Origin: an uncultured OM182 clade bacterium
GTDB lineage: Bacteria; Pseudomonadota; Gammaproteobacteria; Pseudomonadales; Azotimanducaceae
Reading direction: 5' to 3'
DNA length: 41,640 nucleotides
NCBI GenBank assembly: GCA_905182025.1
Contig: CAJJAA010000032.1
Span: forward strand, 1 to 41,640
Of the stretch, positions 1-9,473 are shown piece after piece. The notes beneath the pieces were generated by a model. It was given only the letters and a program-made list of their open reading frames with translations, was not told where the DNA came from and did no database searches. The position numbers were made by a program, and so were the translations under genes. Position 1 is the stretch's first letter. Every line of letters begins with the position of its first letter.

Positions 1-2
1 CG

Positions 3-263
3 ATTCCGCGACACACCGCAAGGCTGAACCTTTCGCAAGAGGTGATGCAAGCTAATCTGAAGAGCCCGCAGGAGGTCGTTAGTTATTTTGTTGAACGCTT
101 TTTGTCAGTACCGCTCGACCCCGAAACACTGAAGATGCTGGCGGCGTTCCTTGAGAAAGAAATTGGAACAAACGATATTGAAGGGGCGCAATCTTACCTT
201 GAAGAACCACTGCGCGTGCTTTTACATGTGATATTGAGTCGACCCGAGTACCAGCTAGGATGA
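3..263 (+). CDS. DUF1800 family protein, C-terminal end (partial)
   Basis: The reading frame is open from the first bases of the window, so this is the 3' end of a gene that starts upstream; the GTG at 42 and ATG at 45 are internal codons. The visible 86 or so residues are helical and end in the motif HVILSRPEYQLG, which closes many DUF1800 proteins (an uncharacterised, often exported bacterial family). The next gene, 12 bases downstream on the same strand, is a DUF1501 protein; DUF1800 and DUF1501 genes are very commonly paired, which supports the call. Function is unknown. A DUF1592-type planctomycete-like domain has a similar ending but does not normally pair with DUF1501. Confidence 0.7.
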   Translation: MPRHTARLNLSQEVMQANLKSPQEVVSYFVERFLSVPLDPETLKMLAAFLEKEIGTNDIEGAQSYLEEPLRVLLHVILSRPEYQLG

Positions 264-275
264 TGAGGATTAACC

Positions 276-1475
276 ATGACGCTTAATCGAAGGAAATTTT
301 TGTCAAATGCTGCGATTGCCAGCGGTGCGGCTTTGTCACCCTGGCGGCTCGCGCTGGGTGATTCTAAAAATAGCGGCGCCGATAGTGATCGCATTCTTGT
401 GGTGGTTGAGCTTTCCGGCGGCAATGATGGTCTGAACTCGATCGTGCCCTATGCGGATGACGCTTACTATCACCATCGGCCATCAATTGGCATTAAGAAG
501 CCGGATCTGTTGCGCCTCGATGATCACTTTGGTTTCAACCCAGGGATGTTGGGTTTTGAACGACTATGGCAGTCGGGAGATCTGGCCATCGTGCACGGTT
601 GTGGTTACGACAACCCGTCATTTTCTCATTTTACCTCCATGGCAAACTGGCATACCGCAGCACCGAACGGTGGCGACGAGTATGGTTGGATGGGGCGGCT
701 AGCAGATTCGATGAACCCGCGCGCAACGCCTAATTCGATAATCGGTGTCGGTAGTACCCAGTCATTAGCGGTTAAGAGTCAATACCAAACGCCGGTTGTG
801 TTCGATGATCCGTCTCGCTTTCAACGCGATGGGTTCGTTCAGCAGACAGATATTCTGAACAGTATTTCGATTGCCGACAACGCTAATGCGACGCGGCGAT
901 ACCTTAACCAGGTGGCCTCCGGTGCGCTTGCGTCCTCGTCCCTGATCCGGGATGCCTGGGAGCATTATCAAACACCGGTTGATTATGGCATTGCGCCTAT
1001 GGACCTGCCGAAAGTTGCGGCGTGTATTAACAAAGGACTTGCGACCCGCCTGTACCATGTCTCGTTTCGCAATAATGCGTTCGATACCCACGTGCAGCAA
1101 CCTGCGCTGCAACGTCGTCTGCTTAGCTACGCCTGCGACGGCATACATGGTTTTGTCAGAGATCTGGAGAGGCTTGGGCTTAGCGATCGAGTGGCGGTCA
1201 TGGTCTACTCAGAATTCGGCCGGCGCGTGCCGGAGAACGCTAACCTTGGTACTGACCATGGTAGTGCCAATGTGATGTTTTTTGCCGGTAGTGCTGTCAA
1301 CGGCGGCCATTATGGTGAGATGCCGAGTCTGACGGACCTAACCCCTGGAGATAACCTAAAACACACAACGGATTTTCGTGAAGTTTACGCGACAGCGATC
1401 AATGGTTGGTTACAGCAAAAGAGTGCTAATCAAGTGCTCAAGGCAAGTTTTAAACCCTTGCCGGTATTTGGCTAG
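276..1475 (+). CDS. DUF1501 domain protein, Tat-exported
   Basis: A 399-residue protein of the DUF1501 family, related in fold to sulfatase/alkaline-phosphatase-like proteins but of unknown activity. The N-terminus has a twin-arginine signal: NRRKFLS at residues 4-10, followed by an Ala/Gly-rich hydrophobic stretch, so it should be exported folded to the periplasm. Family landmarks are VVVELSGGNDGLNSIVPY near residue 45 and the later stretches SEFGRRVPENAN and GTDHGSAN. The ATG follows a purine-rich ATGAGGA with short spacing and lies 12 bases after the upstream stop, so the two genes form an operon. Length is normal for the family. Substrate and pathway cannot be told from the sequence. Confidence 0.9.
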   Translation: MTLNRRKFLSNAAIASGAALSPWRLALGDSKNSGADSDRILVVVELSGGNDGLNSIVPYADDAYYHHRPSIGIKKPDLLRLDDHFGFNPGMLGFERLWQSGDLAIVHGCGYDNPSFSHFTSMANWHTAAPNGGDEYGWMGRLADSMNPRATPNSIIGVGSTQSLAVKSQYQTPVVFDDPSRFQRDGFVQQTDILNSISIADNANATRRYLNQVASGALASSSLIRDAWEHYQTPVDYGIAPMDLPKVAACINKGLATRLYHVSFRNNAFDTHVQQPALQRRLLSYACDGIHGFVRDLERLGLSDRVAVMVYSEFGRRVPENANLGTDHGSANVMFFAGSAVNGGHYGEMPSLTDLTPGDNLKHTTDFREVYATAINGWLQQKSANQVLKASFKPLPVFG

Positions 1476-1490
1476 GTAAAAATATTATTC

Positions 1491-1532
1491 CGCCGTAATC
1501 GTGTTTGACTCACTTTTGAACACATTGCGGCG
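1491..1532. terminator. Long hairpin between convergent genes
   Basis: Left arm 1491-1505 pairs with right arm 1519-1532: about 14 pairs, including one G-T wobble and one bulged C, around a 13-base loop. It lies between the DUF1501 gene (ending 1475, plus) and the RND pump gene (ending 1600, minus), where a shared transcript end is expected. There is no clear T-tract on either side, so it may act as an mRNA 3' stabiliser or a bidirectional terminator. Confidence 0.45.
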
Positions 1533-1599
1533 AAGTTGTTAGGCTTTAGTGAAGCTTTTATTTAGAGCTGCCTTTGCGCCCAAAACATCATTCAAGAAC

Positions 1600-4500
1600 C
1601 TAGTTTACCGAATTAGGCAGAACCTGTTCATCACTGCTAGCACCCTTGCCCTTCATCCGCATGTCTTCTCTTATCATCACAAGTGCGGGGATAAGAAACA
1701 GGATAATGACGCTGGCGAAGACAATGCCTGTTGCAAGGCTCACGGCCATGGGAATCAGAAATTGTGCTTGGGTGCTGGTTTCGAACAGCATGGGTGTTAA
1801 GCCGAGTGCGGTAGTCGCAGTGGTCAGAAAGATCGCTCTGAATCTGCGGCGCGAGGCTTCAATGATGGCCTCGGCATTGTCCCAGCCTTCTTCAACGAGT
1901 TTGTTGTAACGGTCGACTAAGACCAGCGAGTCATTCACAACCACGCCGCTTAAGGCCACCATGCCGAAGATAGAGATAAACGATAGGTTGTATCCCAGCA
2001 GGTAGTGTCCGACGAGGGCGCCGGCAGCGCCAAATGGCACGCCGGCGAGAATGATGATCGGTTGGGTGTAACTTTTGAGTTGCGAAGCCATTAACGCAAA
2101 AATGATCAGCAGAGCAACCAGCGTTAGTCTGCCCAGGGCGCCCAGGTCTTCAGATTGCTCTCGGCCTTGGCCCGCTTGGCGTATTTGTAAACCCGGAAAC
2201 TGTTGTTTGAGTAAAGGCACAAACTGGTTAGTAACCGCGGTGTTAGCGGCGCTCGGCGTCGTCACCGCATTATCAACCTGAGCGGAGACTGAAACAATGC
2301 GCAGCCCATCAACACGATTGATGGCGGAATAGCTGCGTGACTCGGTCACCTGTGCCACGCTGGAAAGTGGCGCCTCAGTGCCGTCAGCAAGGCGTATGCG
2401 TGCTCCAAACAAGTCGGCGGTCGATTGTCGGCTAGCTTCGGGGTATCGCACCATAACTTTTAATTCTTCGCGTCCGCGCTGAATGCGCTGAACTTCTTCG
2501 CCGAAGAAATTCCTGCGTAGCTGTCGTGCAACATCGGCGGGCGTCAATCCCGCAGCCTCACCGGTTGGTGTTAGATTGATGTCGAACTGGCGTTTGCCAA
2601 TACTGTTGGAATCTTGAATTTCGTAGAATCCATCCAACGTCGCGTAACTGGTTTTTAATGCGGCGACAGCCTGCTCAAGAATGTTGCCGTCTTGATGCGC
2701 AAGTTCGAATTCAACATCTGCGCCACCGCTGAAAAAGTCAGCCACGTAGGAAAGACGTTCAACGCCGGCTATTTCGCCAACTTCGTTGCGCCACAATCGT
2801 TCGAGTTCTTTTGCCGATTGTGTTCTAGGCGGCTCGGGTCCCAGTTCAATTTGTACCGATGCCAAATGGCTGGCAACGGTTAAGCCACCGCCGCCGCCGG
2901 GGCCACCGCCGGTTCGGGTTTGGCCGCCGATGGTGACGCTAATTGATTCGAAGGCTACGCCGTCCAGTTTTTCGTTGACGGCGTTGGCTGCAGCAACCAG
3001 GCGGTCAGCGGCGCTTTTTGTCGAATTGAACGGTGTGCCAACGGGGAATTCTACCGTTGCGCGTATAGAGCTTGATTCGAGGTCGGGAAAGAAGATGAAC
3101 CTGACTGCGCCGCTGGTGACTAAAGAGCCCGCTAGGACAAGCAGGCCTATGCCGCCTAACAACGTCAGGTAACGATGGCGCACAGCTTTGGCGACGGCAG
3201 GTGCCAGGATGTTGTTACGAAATCTTTCAACAACACCCGCGACGGCGTCTTGTATGCGGTCCAACGGCCAACGGCTCCACTTGCCGCCATTCGCTAAGTG
3301 CGAAGGTAGAATCAGGAAGGCTTCAATTAGAGACATGCCGAGCACCAAAATGACCACCACGGGCACTGAGCCGAGAATTTGTCCAAAGGTGCCGGTGACA
3401 AAGAGCAGTGGCGCAAATGCCGCCATCGTGGTCAGAACGCCGACCATGACAGGTCCGAACACGCCTTTGACACCGTCCATTGCCGCTTCCATACCTCGCT
3501 TGCCTTGTTCTTGTTCGGCAATGATATTCTCGCCAACCACGACAGCATCGTCGACGACAATACCCAGTACAATGATTAGCGCAAATAGGGATATCATATT
3601 GATGTTGACATCAAAAGCGTCAAAGAAAAGGAAAGCACCCAAAAAGGAAATTGGCACGCCCATGGCAACCCAGAGGGCAAGTCGTAAATCAAGCATGATG
3701 ACAAGAAACAGGAATACCAGCGCAAAACCGAGCAGGCCGTTACGTAACAGCAAGCCAACACGATCCTGGAGGATTTCAGTCTGGTCATCCCATACAGATA
3801 CGTCAACGCCCTGTGGCGGTGTGTAATCCGTCAAAAACATTTTGATCTCTTCGGCGATGGCCAATACATCTTCGGCCTCAGATTTTTGGACTTTCACGAA
3901 GATACTCTCGCGACCGTTGAATTGATTAATGAGGTCAACGTCAATGAAACCATCGCGAACGGTTGCGACATCGGACACTCTTAATACACTGCCGTCGGAA
4001 CTTGCGCGAAGCACGATGTTCTCGAACGATTTGCCGGTCGTGCCTTTGGTGTTGGTGCGAAGTAAGAGGTCGCCGCCCCGCGTGCGAATTTCACCTGATG
4101 AAAGGTTGATGGATGATTGCCGGATTGTATTGGCGACTTCAGACATCGTCAGGTCGTAGCGTCGCAATGAAGCTTCAGTGATTTCGATGGCGATTTCGTA
4201 GTCCTTGGCGCCCACCAGCGTCACCAGTGAAACCCCAGGCAAGGCGAGAAGTTCTTCCTCTATGGCTTCCGCACCGCGCCGAAGTTCACGCTCGCCCATT
4301 TCTGAACTGACGACAATGGTGAGTACGTCGGCCAAGGTTTCTGCCCGCACGATCTTTGCTTGTTCGGCGTCTTCCGGCGGGAAGTCAATCAGTTGCTGCA
4401 CGGCGGCCTCCGCATCGTCACGGACTTTATCTGCGTCGACGAAGTCCTTGAGCTCAAGTGTGACGGAACCTAAATTCTCTGAAGCGCGCGATATCACGCG

Positions 4501-4779
4501 ATCCACGCCGTCTATGCCAAACACGGCCTCTTCGACTCGGCGGGTAATACCTTCTTCAACTTCAGAGGGCGTGGCGCCAGGGTAGGCGACGGAGATAGTG
4601 ACGGTGCCAGGGTCAATGGTAGGAAAAACTTGCGCGGTTAAGCCCAGTGCGGCTAATAGTCCACCGACAAGCAGGATGACCATAACCAGATTGCTGGCAA
4701 CCGGGTTTCTAGCAAAATACGCCACAAGGCCCCGATGATTATCAATCGTCGGCGCATTGGGGTGAGCAGGTCCAGCCAT
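1600..4779 (-). CDS. RND efflux pump, inner-membrane permease
   Basis: A 1059-residue permease of the RND superfamily (AcrB/HAE-1 type), of full length. It uses the proton gradient to push substrates out through an adaptor and an outer-membrane channel. Features seen: an N-terminal cytoplasmic/TM1 segment (ARNPVASNLVMVILLVGGL), the porter-domain start with SVAYPGATPSEVEEGI, a TM4 segment with the proton-relay Asp pair in GIVVDDAVVVGENI, and the matching second-half segment GVVVNDSLVLVDRYN. The duplicated twelve-TM, two-large-loop layout is intact. A glycine run (about ten Gly in a short stretch near residue 630) is an unusual loop. Its ATG overlaps the adaptor stop codon by one base (TGATG), implying translational coupling. 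No outer-membrane factor is encoded nearby, so a TolC-like protein elsewhere is probably used. Substrate is not predictable. Confidence 0.95.
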   Translation of the reverse strand: MAGPAHPNAPTIDNHRGLVAYFARNPVASNLVMVILLVGGLLAALGLTAQVFPTIDPGTVTISVAYPGATPSEVEEGITRRVEEAVFGIDGVDRVISRASENLGSVTLELKDFVDADKVRDDAEAAVQQLIDFPPEDAEQAKIVRAETLADVLTIVVSSEMGERELRRGAEAIEEELLALPGVSLVTLVGAKDYEIAIEITEASLRRYDLTMSEVANTIRQSSINLSSGEIRTRGGDLLLRTNTKGTTGKSFENIVLRASSDGSVLRVSDVATVRDGFIDVDLINQFNGRESIFVKVQKSEAEDVLAIAEEIKMFLTDYTPPQGVDVSVWDDQTEILQDRVGLLLRNGLLGFALVFLFLVIMLDLRLALWVAMGVPISFLGAFLFFDAFDVNINMISLFALIIVLGIVVDDAVVVGENIIAEQEQGKRGMEAAMDGVKGVFGPVMVGVLTTMAAFAPLLFVTGTFGQILGSVPVVVILVLGMSLIEAFLILPSHLANGGKWSRWPLDRIQDAVAGVVERFRNNILAPAVAKAVRHRYLTLLGGIGLLVLAGSLVTSGAVRFIFFPDLESSSIRATVEFPVGTPFNSTKSAADRLVAAANAVNEKLDGVAFESISVTIGGQTRTGGGPGGGGGLTVASHLASVQIELGPEPPRTQSAKELERLWRNEVGEIAGVERLSYVADFFSGGADVEFELAHQDGNILEQAVAALKTSYATLDGFYEIQDSNSIGKRQFDINLTPTGEAAGLTPADVARQLRRNFFGEEVQRIQRGREELKVMVRYPEASRQSTADLFGARIRLADGTEAPLSSVAQVTESRSYSAINRVDGLRIVSVSAQVDNAVTTPSAANTAVTNQFVPLLKQQFPGLQIRQAGQGREQSEDLGALGRLTLVALLIIFALMASQLKSYTQPIIILAGVPFGAAGALVGHYLLGYNLSFISIFGMVALSGVVVNDSLVLVDRYNKLVEEGWDNAEAIIEASRRRFRAIFLTTATTALGLTPMLFETSTQAQFLIPMAVSLATGIVFASVIILFLIPALVMIREDMRMKGKGASSDEQVLPNSVN

Positions 4780-6032
4780 CAGTCTTGTCCTGCCAATCGA
4801 ACAGGCATACCGTCTTGGGCACCGGGTACTGATCCTGTCACGATCCCCTGCGCATAGTCGAATGCTTTAACCAGATATTCACCGTCATTGCGACCCAAGA
4901 TGTTCGCTTCAACCTCGGCAATATTGCCATTTTTTACAATCCAGAAAACCTGTCCGACCTGCAGTGCACTTTCCGGCAGCATGAAGGTGTCGTTGATGAG
5001 CGGTCCGTTCAATAAAATGGACACGAATGTACCGGGGATCAAAGTCTGGTTGTCGTTGAGGGTGATAAAAATCTGCGAGAAGCGGCTGCGCGAATCACGT
5101 TCTGCCGCCACCCTATCTATCTGTGCGTCGAATGTGCCGCCGTCTGTTGTGACGGTGACCGTGCGGTTTTTCGCTGGGGCAATTTTGGCGAGTTCTTCGG
5201 GTGCAAGTGACGTGACAATCTCGACCGAGTCAAGCGCATAGACACGACCAAATGACTGGCCGACGTTGAGAATTTGGCCTTGATCTGCGGAGCTTTCGAC
5301 CACACGGCCAGCAAAAGGCAAGCTGAATATGCTTCGTTCAAGGTTAGTTTGCTGAATATCACGGCGTGCAATGGCTGACTGCAATTGGGCTTTTGCCTGA
5401 GCAATCTGTGGCTCTTTGGCGACGAGTGTGGGCACGTTCTCGCCGGGATTGATCATTTGGTAATTGGCTACTGCAGCACTGCCTATGGCGAGACTGAGCT
5501 GCAGCGATGCGCGTGCTGAGGCAACGTCAGCCTCGGCTTGGGCAAGACCAAGGCTAAAGTCACGTTTTTCCAGTGTCACAAGGGTCTCGCCGGCGGAGAA
5601 TCTGCCGCCACTTCTTAGCGCCTGCGAGGTTGAAACCACTTTGCCTGAAACCTGCGGTGTTAACGTCACATAGCTTCGGACAATCACAGACCCGGTTGAT
5701 GCAATAGCCACCTGTTGGGATGATATGGCCGGTTTGAGGACATAAACTAACGGCGCGAGTTTGCCAACCGATGTCGAGGTTTTTTGCGCCGGTGCTTGGT
5801 TCGCTGATTGACCTGTCGATTGTGCGTCTAACTGAGCTGTGGCGTCCATAGGCGCGCGTGAGTAGACAAATGCGAGGGCGATCAGGGCGATAACCCCTGC
5901 AACCTGTAGTAGGCCAATAATGGGTTTTTTTCTCACAGTTTCTGTGGATGCCGCGTCAATAGCTTCCGTAAACGTCGGGGTGGCGTCATCCTTACCCCTG
6001 TTCTCACGCATTTCTGTGACCGTCGACATCAT
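4779..6032 (-). CDS. RND efflux periplasmic adaptor (membrane fusion protein)
   Basis: A 417-residue adaptor subunit for the pump encoded directly downstream. A cytoplasmic N-tail of about 35 residues is followed by one TM anchor (residues 38-60), a linker rich in Gln/Ala/Ser, a biotinyl-lipoyl-like half (SGKVVSTSQALRSGGRFSAG), an alpha-helical hairpin rich in Ala/Gln (residues about 155-225), then the second lipoyl half (FAGRVVESSADQGQILNVG) and beta-barrel and membrane-proximal domains. Two adjacent ATGs occur; GGAG lies 4 bases before the first and 7 before the second (6029), so the second may be the real start. It overlaps the pump gene by one base. No TetR- or MarR-type regulator is adjacent. 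Confidence 0.93.
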   Translation of the reverse strand: MMSTVTEMRENRGKDDATPTFTEAIDAASTETVRKKPIIGLLQVAGVIALIALAFVYSRAPMDATAQLDAQSTGQSANQAPAQKTSTSVGKLAPLVYVLKPAISSQQVAIASTGSVIVRSYVTLTPQVSGKVVSTSQALRSGGRFSAGETLVTLEKRDFSLGLAQAEADVASARASLQLSLAIGSAAVANYQMINPGENVPTLVAKEPQIAQAKAQLQSAIARRDIQQTNLERSIFSLPFAGRVVESSADQGQILNVGQSFGRVYALDSVEIVTSLAPEELAKIAPAKNRTVTVTTDGGTFDAQIDRVAAERDSRSRFSQIFITLNDNQTLIPGTFVSILLNGPLINDTFMLPESALQVGQVFWIVKNGNIAEVEANILGRNDGEYLVKAFDYAQGIVTGSVPGAQDGMPVRLAGQD

Positions 6033-6312
6033 GTATCTCCAAGTTCGCGGCGTAGCGCGGTTTTATTGAGTACTACAGCCTGTGTGTACGAGTTCCGTCG
6101 GTAAACAGACCACGCGGAGAGGAAATGCTGTATTCGGACAAAGCCTTCGCCGCGAGGTTTTAATTTGAAGGGAGTAACACTCTGGGGTTAGGGCAGCCTA
6201 AGGGTAATCATGCTAAGAAATACCCATCTAAAAACGGTTGATCGACGACGACAACCAGCGGTAAGCCAGGATCGGCCTTTTGAATCAGTCGGGATCGCGG
6301 CGTAGAAATACC
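6033..6312. other. Upstream region of efflux operon, no gene seen
   Basis: This stretch should hold the promoter of the minus-strand efflux operon. No convincing ORF, operator palindrome or RNA gene was recognised in it. Confidence 0.5.
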
Positions 6313-6690
6313 TTAACAGATGCGAACTATTTGAGCCCCTATCGGTATTAACGACGGATTTATGGCGCGGGTTGTATTGATGCAGATTACTGTCGTCAGG
6401 CGCATAGCCAGTATAGATTTAATTTTCGCTCTGACAGTTACCATCCGCCGACTAACCGGGGCATAAGTTAAGCCGGGTCGAACGTTCGCGTGATATACAA
6501 GTGAATCCTGTTCGCACGGGTTTAGTTCAATATAGCGCTGACAACGGAGCCAGTACGCTTCTTGTTCAACAACTGTCGATTCACAAACGCCCTTTAAGGG
6601 TGCGAAAAGAAACGCATTGCACCTTGGTAGAGCGTACAGATGCGCTGGGATGCAAAAACTGGCCATTTTAAGGCGTTTATTAGCTGGCAC
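6313..6690 (-). pseudogene. Remnant of a REP-associated Y1 transposase (RAYT)
   Basis: The minus-strand frame contains two recognisable pieces of the Y1 transposase family (TnpA_REP, HUH-type). Near the N-terminus FCIPAHLYALPRCN resembles the family start (R-F-x-I-P-G-x-x-Y-H-x-x-x-R-G-N). Further on, VVEQEAYWLRCQRYIELNP matches the highly conserved YLLxCxRYIELNP block. The middle of the family, including the HxH metal-binding motif and the catalytic Tyr, is missing, and the region after RYIELNP is diverged. This is therefore an internally deleted, inactive relic. RAYTs usually sit beside REP palindromes; none was obvious here. The 200 bases on to 6903 hold no other gene. Confidence 0.6.
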
Positions 6691-6848
6691 GCTTATTGCG
6701 ATTAGTTCGTCGATGAGTGTACTAGACTAGAACAAAAAGTTAGCTACGAAGTAGTTGGATCGCGCAGCTTTCGCTCGCACCCGTGTTCACGATGTCTTGT
6801 TCAGAGCGGTAATCACAAGGTGCGTTGTTGTCATGTATAGTGTGTCTG

Positions 6849-6869
6849 GAAACGGAAGGAAGCCGTTTC
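6849..6869. promoter_or_regulatory. Hairpin in the 5' leader of the STAS-like gene
   Basis: GAAACGG and CCGTTTC form a 7-bp stem with a 7-base loop. It lies about 20 bases before the AGGAGG ribosome-binding site of the TTG-started gene at 6904. It could affect translation or be the tail of a promoter element; there is no direct evidence of function. Confidence 0.3.
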
Positions 6870-6903
6870 TCACTTTGTAACTTAGATAGACAGGAGGCGA
6901 AAA

Positions 6904-7341
6904 TTGTACCAATCTTATATTAGTGATGATGGCGTCATGTTTATTCGTCATTATGGTGCTTATGAGGGCGCTGAAACTGCCACTGCGGCTTTTAGTACCC
7001 TCGAATCTGCGCCTGGCGTCGGTCAGCTCAAGGGCATTTGCGTTGATGTCCGTGAGTCCACTCATGCGACGCTTGATGATAGCGATCGCGCAATCGGCCT
7101 TCTCTTTTTACGTAAACTCGAGAGCTATAGTCAGGATTTTAGTTTGATCAGTAAGGTTGCCATTATCAATCCAGAAGCCGTTGATGTAAACAACACCCTT
7201 GTTGAAAGAAATCGGAGAGTCAAGGCTGCCATTTTTGGCTTTGCAATGTTTAAAAAGGTCTTCTCTGAGCCTGATGCCCTTGGCATATTGGGCTTACCCG
7301 TCGATTACCGTATCGAGTTTTCTGCCGAAAGAGACGAGTAA
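6904..7341 (+). CDS. STAS/SpoIIAA-like small protein, copy 1 of 5
   Basis: A 145-residue soluble protein, first of five related copies in the window. Shared landmarks are YxSYI at the N-terminus, MFIRHYG.YEGAE, a V-D-x-R strand end (residues 47-50), TLDDSDRA, a KLxSYxQ helix end, and a C-terminal LGLPVDYRIE. The alternation of strands and helices (beta-alpha-beta-alpha-beta-alpha) fits a STAS or SpoIIAA/SEC14-like fold; that is inference from pattern, not a database match. Start is TTG, chosen because AGGAGG sits 7 bases upstream and the other copies begin at the same residue. No signal peptide or TM. Possible partner in the signalling genes that follow. The 10-mer GACAGGAGGC before it recurs before copy 4. 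Confidence 0.75.
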   Translation: MYQSYISDDGVMFIRHYGAYEGAETATAAFSTLESAPGVGQLKGICVDVRESTHATLDDSDRAIGLLFLRKLESYSQDFSLISKVAIINPEAVDVNNTLVERNRRVKAAIFGFAMFKKVFSEPDALGILGLPVDYRIEFSAERDE

Positions 7342-7553
7342 AGGTGCCTGTCGATCAAATCGAGATAGCTGTCGAACGTGTCAGCGTCCATCCGTGTCCA
7401 CAAAGGTTACGTCGGATGCCTGCTGCGAGCCTTCGACAGATACGTCTCTATAAATAGGCCAGCGCCAACTCTGCCGACCTTGTATAGGCTCTAATTCATT
7501 GAATACAATGCCCTCAAATACCGATCGTCACAGCGTTTGACTGTCGTCGTCCA

Positions 7554-8966
7554 TCATTTATCGATAAGCGCTATCCAGCTTTTTGGCATGTACATGGCGG
7601 CATCCATGATGTCGAGTACCGTCGTCATCACGGGTACCAATTGATCCTCTGCCACCTTGTCGAGGGTGTCTTCGGCGAAGAATAGATACTCCGGCATCGA
7701 CATAATCGAGAAGCAGGGTATGCCGCCAAGGAAGTAACTCTGTGTTTCGCCGTAGAGCGGTATCGCGCCTGGCTTGGTGATCGCAGTTGAGTGGAGGTCG
7801 TTGTTCTCGATAGCATTAACGGCTGCGTTGAATAACATTTTGTTGCGTGGTGCCCATATGAACCTAGGTTCAACGTCACCCGTGTCTACCATTTTTCCGT
7901 CGACACCAATGAAGCGCTTGCCGATGTGTTCAACACCAAAACAAAGCACAAGGCGCGCCATGATGTCAGGGTTCATTTCGGCAAATTTATTGGCGCCAAA
8001 AGGATAATTCCAATTGTAGTGGCAGCCGTTAAAAACGAAGTACAAATCTTTTTGAATATAGTTGGAAGGGAATTGACTGTAAAAGGCGGCCAGTCCCATG
8101 ACCACAGCAACACCTGACGCATCTTGAACGGCACCTGACCAACCGGCGTCGTGATGCGTGTTTACCAGCATCGCTTCTTCTTTTTGACCCGGTACGTGGA
8201 CGATAATATTGCCGCTGGTAGATTCTTTGGATTCCCCCAATAGAGTAATCTTGGCAAATTCTCCTGAAGGCTTTGATTGCATTTTCTCTAGCAGTTGTTT
8301 GGCTGCTGAATCTTTCAGAAATAAACCTGGAATGCGGGTTTGAACCATACCGGTCGGATCAGCATAGAAGGAATCGACGTTGGCAGGGCGTTTACTAAAC
8401 ATACCGATAAAACCAATAGCGCCTTGTCTGGCGGCTTCGTAGTAGGGTGATGGAAAGTTCGACGGTGCTGGTCCGCCGGTGCCACCGACAGTGGTGTTAG
8501 GCAAAACGCCTTCGGGGTCATAGATGTATTCAGACACATGTTCGAATGCTGCGCCCTTCATGGCAGGTCCGCTTTTCAGATCGAATAGAACAATCTTGCC
8601 GGATAGATCCACGTTAGGATCAACCTTGTTCCCGACATAGACCAATTCGCCTTCAATGCCGTTTGTGTCGGTGAATGCAGCGCCATTCATAAAGAAGCAG
8701 TCAATGTCCTGACCATCGACGGAAAGTCGCCATTCACGATAGTGACGAACGGTGACGGGGTAGGTTTGTTCAGTGACGTTTTCAATACCCAAGTTTTTGA
8801 GCGTCCGCAATATCCACTGCCGTCCTGCTGCATCACCCGCGGTGCCAAAGCGCCGAAACTCAGGGAATGTTTCGGTCAACTCAACCATCTGCTTTACCCA
8901 GCCAAATAAATCGGACTGACTGGGTGCTGACGGGCGAGCCCGTTTAAATGAAGACTTTTTTGCCAT
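7554..8966 (-). CDS. M28-like protein with PA domain, catalytic residues altered
   Basis: A 470-residue protein with the layout of M28 zinc aminopeptidases: N-terminal peptidase half, an inserted protease-associated (PA) domain at about residues 100-220, then the peptidase core. The first metal motif is present (THHDAGW, His/Asp at 271-273) and so is the bridging Asp (QDASG, 282). However, the expected Glu-Glu pair is replaced by GCHYNWN (about 314-320), and the last His ligand, normally in YHxxxDT, is replaced in EYLFFAEDT (about 426-433). It may therefore not be a peptidase, or may use other ligands. The start at 8966 is preferred: GAGG is 9 bases upstream and the family begins there; an open extension to 9080 has no homology. 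No signal peptide is seen. Confidence 0.75.
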   Translation of the reverse strand: MAKKSSFKRARPSAPSQSDLFGWVKQMVELTETFPEFRRFGTAGDAAGRQWILRTLKNLGIENVTEQTYPVTVRHYREWRLSVDGQDIDCFFMNGAAFTDTNGIEGELVYVGNKVDPNVDLSGKIVLFDLKSGPAMKGAAFEHVSEYIYDPEGVLPNTTVGGTGGPAPSNFPSPYYEAARQGAIGFIGMFSKRPANVDSFYADPTGMVQTRIPGLFLKDSAAKQLLEKMQSKPSGEFAKITLLGESKESTSGNIIVHVPGQKEEAMLVNTHHDAGWSGAVQDASGVAVVMGLAAFYSQFPSNYIQKDLYFVFNGCHYNWNYPFGANKFAEMNPDIMARLVLCFGVEHIGKRFIGVDGKMVDTGDVEPRFIWAPRNKMLFNAAVNAIENNDLHSTAITKPGAIPLYGETQSYFLGGIPCFSIMSMPEYLFFAEDTLDKVAEDQLVPVMTTVLDIMDAAMYMPKSWIALIDK

Positions 8967-9473
8967 GTGGTTTTGCCTCGAATATTCCGGGTTTTGCGCT
9001 AAGTCGTTATGCAATCCACAGTAACAGGTCTCGTATTTGTTGTAGTTATACTCGATTAAAAAGATGACTAAAAATGGCATGGCTTGAAAAGATCCTAATC
9101 ACTGGATGCGAGGATTCACGATAGCCATAGAGCCTATTGTGCGCGTTAATGACGGTTGCTGTTTCAACTGGCCATAGTTGCGTTGTGGATTTTCCAATAT
9201 TGAACAATTGGTGCCCATCAAATTGTTTTGGCGCGATGCGGATGCGACGGCAATACTAAAGCAGGGTAAATAACACGGCATGCTGAATAAGCCACATAGA
9301 CATCAATTATCTAACAAGCCTTTTTTTGGGAACAAGTGCTGAGACTCCGGTTTAGAGACAGAGTTGGGGTCGAATTTAGGCTTTGCTCAATCGCTCAAGA
9401 AAAGAGGCCGCAATCCGCATCTGTGTCGGTGTGGCCCCTTTATAAATGTGATTTCGAGCCTATTTATCCGAGC
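8967..9473. other. Intergenic region, no gene recognised
   Basis: About 500 bases between the M28-like gene (minus) and the second STAS-like gene (minus). It should contain the M28-like promoter and the end of the STAS-like transcript. Short ORFs here show no family features. No convincing terminator or repeat was found. Confidence 0.4.

Noticed and set aside
3188..3826. Long plus-strand ORF (212 codons) inside the RND pump gene
   Set aside because: It is antisense to a clearly conserved permease gene, is rich in Ser/Thr/Arg with no domain, and has no ribosome site: a shadow frame.
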